Assembly: GCA_030762895.1 (NCBI GenBank)
Contig: JAUPTC010000015.1
Location: 1,654,395 to 1,718,394, forward strand
Source: Sophora flavescens
Taxonomy: Eukaryota; Streptophyta; Magnoliopsida; Fabales; Fabaceae
DNA: 64,000 nt
Reading direction: 5' to 3'
Part shown: in pieces, positions 61,771 through 64,000 of the stretch
Numbering within the stretch: position 1 is the stretch's first letter
Layout of the letters: every line of letters starts with the position of its first letter
Notes under the pieces: generated by a model
The model's input: only the letters and a program-made list of their open reading frames with translations
Databases searched by the model: none
Told to the model about the DNA's origin: nothing
Position numbers and translations under genes: made by a program

Positions 61771-64000
61771 TTTGACCCTAAACCCTCAATTCGACCCAGA
61801 ACCTTATTTTAAACTCAAAACCCAATTTCAAACCCTAAACCCTAATTTTGACCCTAAACCCTAATTCTAACCCTATTTTCGACCCAAAACCCCATTTTAA
61901 ACTCAAAACCCTATTTCAATCCCTAAACCCTAATTTTGACCCAAACCCTAATTCTAACCCTATTTTTGACCCACAACCCTAATTTTGACCAAAACCCTAA
62001 TTTTACCCAAAACCCTAATTTTATCCAAAACCCTAATTCTAATCCTATTTTTGACCCAAAACCCTATTTTAAACTCCAAACCCTATTTCAAACCCTAAAC
62101 CCTAATTTTTACACAAAATCGTAATTTTTACCCAAAACCCTAATTCTAACCCCTGTTTTTGACCCAAAACCCTATTTTAAACTCAAAGCCCTAATTTTAA
62201 CCAAAAACCTAAATTTTTACCCAAAACCCTAATTCTAACCCTATCTTAAACTCAAGACCCTATTCCAAACCATAAACCCTAATTTTGACCCTAAACCTAA
62301 TTTTATCCAAAACCCTAATTCTAAACCCTATTGTTGACCCAAAACCCTATTTTAAACTCAAAACCATAATTTTGACCCGTAACCCTAAGTTTGTCCCGAA
62401 ACCCTAATTTTACCCAAAACCCAAATTCTAACCCTATTTTTGACCCGAAACCCTAATTTTACCCAAAACCTTAATTCTAACCCTATTTTTGACCCAAACC
62501 CCTATTTTAAACTCAAAACCCTATTTCAAACCCTAAACCCTAATTTTGACCCTAAACCCTAATTTTTACCCAAAACCCTAATTCTAACCCTATTTTTGAC
62601 CCAAAACCCTATTCTAAACTCAAAACCATATGTCAAACCCTGAACCCTAATTTTGACCAGAAACCGTAATTTTGACCCGAAACCATAATTTTACCCAAAA
62701 CCCTAATTCTAACCTTGTTTTTGACCTTAAACCATAAACCCTGATTTTGATCATAAACCCTGGTTTTTACCCAAAACCCTAATTTTTACCCAAAACCCTA
62801 ATTTTTATCCAAAACCCTAATTTTGACCCGAAACCCTAATTTTACCCAAAACCCTAATTATAACCCTATTTTAGACCCCAAACCCTACTTTAAAGTCAAA
62901 ACCCTATTTCAAACCATAAACCCTAATTTTTACCCGAAACACTAATTTTACCCAAAACCCTAATTCTAACCCTATTTTTGACCTAAAACCCTATTTTAAA
63001 CTCAAAACCCTATTTCAAACCCTAAATCGTAAAATTGACCCATAACCCTAATTTTTACCCGAAACCATAATTTTACCCAAAACCCTAATTCTAACTTTAT
63101 TTTAAACTCAAAACCCTATTTCAAACCCTAAACCCTAATTTTGTCCCTAAACCCTAATTCTAACCATATTTTGGACCCAAAACCCTATTTTAAACTCAAC
63201 CCTAATTTTGACCAAAAACCCTAATTTTAACCCGAAACCCTAATTTTGACCCGAAACCCTAATTTTACTCAAAACCCAAATTCTAACCCTAATTTTGACG
63301 CGAAACCCTAATTTTACCCAAAACCTTAATTCTAACCCTATTTTTGACCCAAAACCCAATTTTAAACTCAAAACCCTATTTCAAATCCTAAACCCTAATT
63401 TTGACCCTAAACCCTAATTTTTACCCAAAACCCTAATTCTAACCCTATTTTTGACCCAAACCCCTATTTTAAACTATAAACCCTATTTCAAACCCTAAAC
63501 CCTAATTTTGACCCTAAATCCTAATTTTGACCCTAAACCAAAATTTTGACCATAAACCCTAATTTTTACACAAAACCCTAATTCTAACCCTATTTTCGAC
63601 CCAAAACCCTATTTTTAACTCAACCCTATTTTTGACCCAAAACCCTAATTTTGACCCTAAACCCTAAAATTGACCCAAAACCCTATTTCAAACCCTAATT
63701 TTGACTCAACCCTAAATTTGACCCAAAACCTTAATTTTGACCCGAAACCCTAATTTTGACCCAAAACCCTAATTCTAACCCTATTTATGACCCAAAACCC
63801 TATTTTTAACTCAAAACCCTAATTCATACCCTAAACACTCATTTTGACCCAAAACCCTAATAACCTTATTTTTGACCCAAAACCCTATTTTAAACTCAAA
63901 ACCCTTTCAAACCATAAACCCTAATGATCTAAAACCCTAATTTAACCCTATTTTGACCCAAACCCTAATTTTAACCAAAACCCTAATTTTGACCTTAAAC
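61771..64000 (-). repeat. 3.07 kb tandem unit, copy 2, running out of the window
   Basis: It follows copy 1 at an offset of 3069-3074 bp up to about 63640. After that the words become shortened (for example CCCTTTCAAACC at 63901 and AATGATCTAAAACCC at 63925), which looks like the same loss of run length seen at the left of the window. The 62-codon + strand open frame at 61936-62124 is built only of repeat words and is not a gene. Confidence 0.75.

Noticed and set aside
61936..62124. Plus-strand open frame of 62 codons
   Set aside because: Same kind of repeat translation on the C-rich strand; no protein-like feature.
1..64000. CRISPR array
   Set aside because: Repeats are short and regular, but there are no unique spacers of fixed length between identical repeats and no cas genes. 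The intervals are themselves repeat words.
1..64000. rRNA, tRNA or other RNA genes
   Set aside because: No cloverleaf, A/B box pair or rRNA-like stretch was seen. The only unique island is accounted for by the retrotransposon remnant and its short tail.

Overview
This window holds no intact gene that I can support. Apart from two runs of N and one island of about 380 bases, all of it is one family of degenerate telomere-like satellite DNA. The building blocks are short G-rich words such as TTAGGGTTTTGGGTCAAAA (19 bases), TTAGGGTTTAGGGTTTGAAA, TAGGGTTTTGAGTTTAAAA, TAGGGTTAGAA and TTAGGGTTTTGGGTAAAA. They contain the plant-type telomere core TTTAGGG, or AAACCCTAA on the other strand, but I saw no run of more than about two and a half perfect TTTAGGG units. 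This is an interstitial or subtelomeric/pericentromeric satellite, not a working chromosome end. The telomere core and a Ty3/gypsy-like retrotransposon fragment point to a nuclear chromosome of a land plant. I cannot name the species.

The window is three contigs joined by two gaps of exactly 500 N. Contig A is 1-21727, contig B is 22228-52802 and contig C is 53303-64000. In A and B the G-rich strand is the + strand throughout. In C the array is on the opposite strand (CCCTAA on +), so G-rich strands converge on the second gap, as they would in an end-to-end telomere fusion or a mis-oriented contig.

Contig A is mainly a higher-order repeat of about 1.1-1.2 kb: roughly 14 copies in 1-15790, a scrambled stretch to about 17360, then further copies to the gap. 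Its first 17 kb carries many small deletions that look like poor consensus; the later copies are clean, with a unit of about 1196 bp. Contig B starts with three tandem copies of a 3.35-3.38 kb unit (22381 to about 32487). A mosaic of related cassettes follows (32488-45899), then a 3.0 kb block present twice (45900-48921 and 49966-52802).

Contig C opens with a decayed 3' end of a gypsy-type integrase (53303-53553), the only protein-like sequence in the window. It runs directly into an inverted copy of the 46.7-49.7 kb part of contig B, then into units of about 1.17 kb and a tandem pair of about 3.07 kb that reaches the end of the window. Nothing here forms an operon or pathway. The content is structural DNA shaped by nested tandem amplification, and parts of the layout may reflect the assembly rather than the chromosome.
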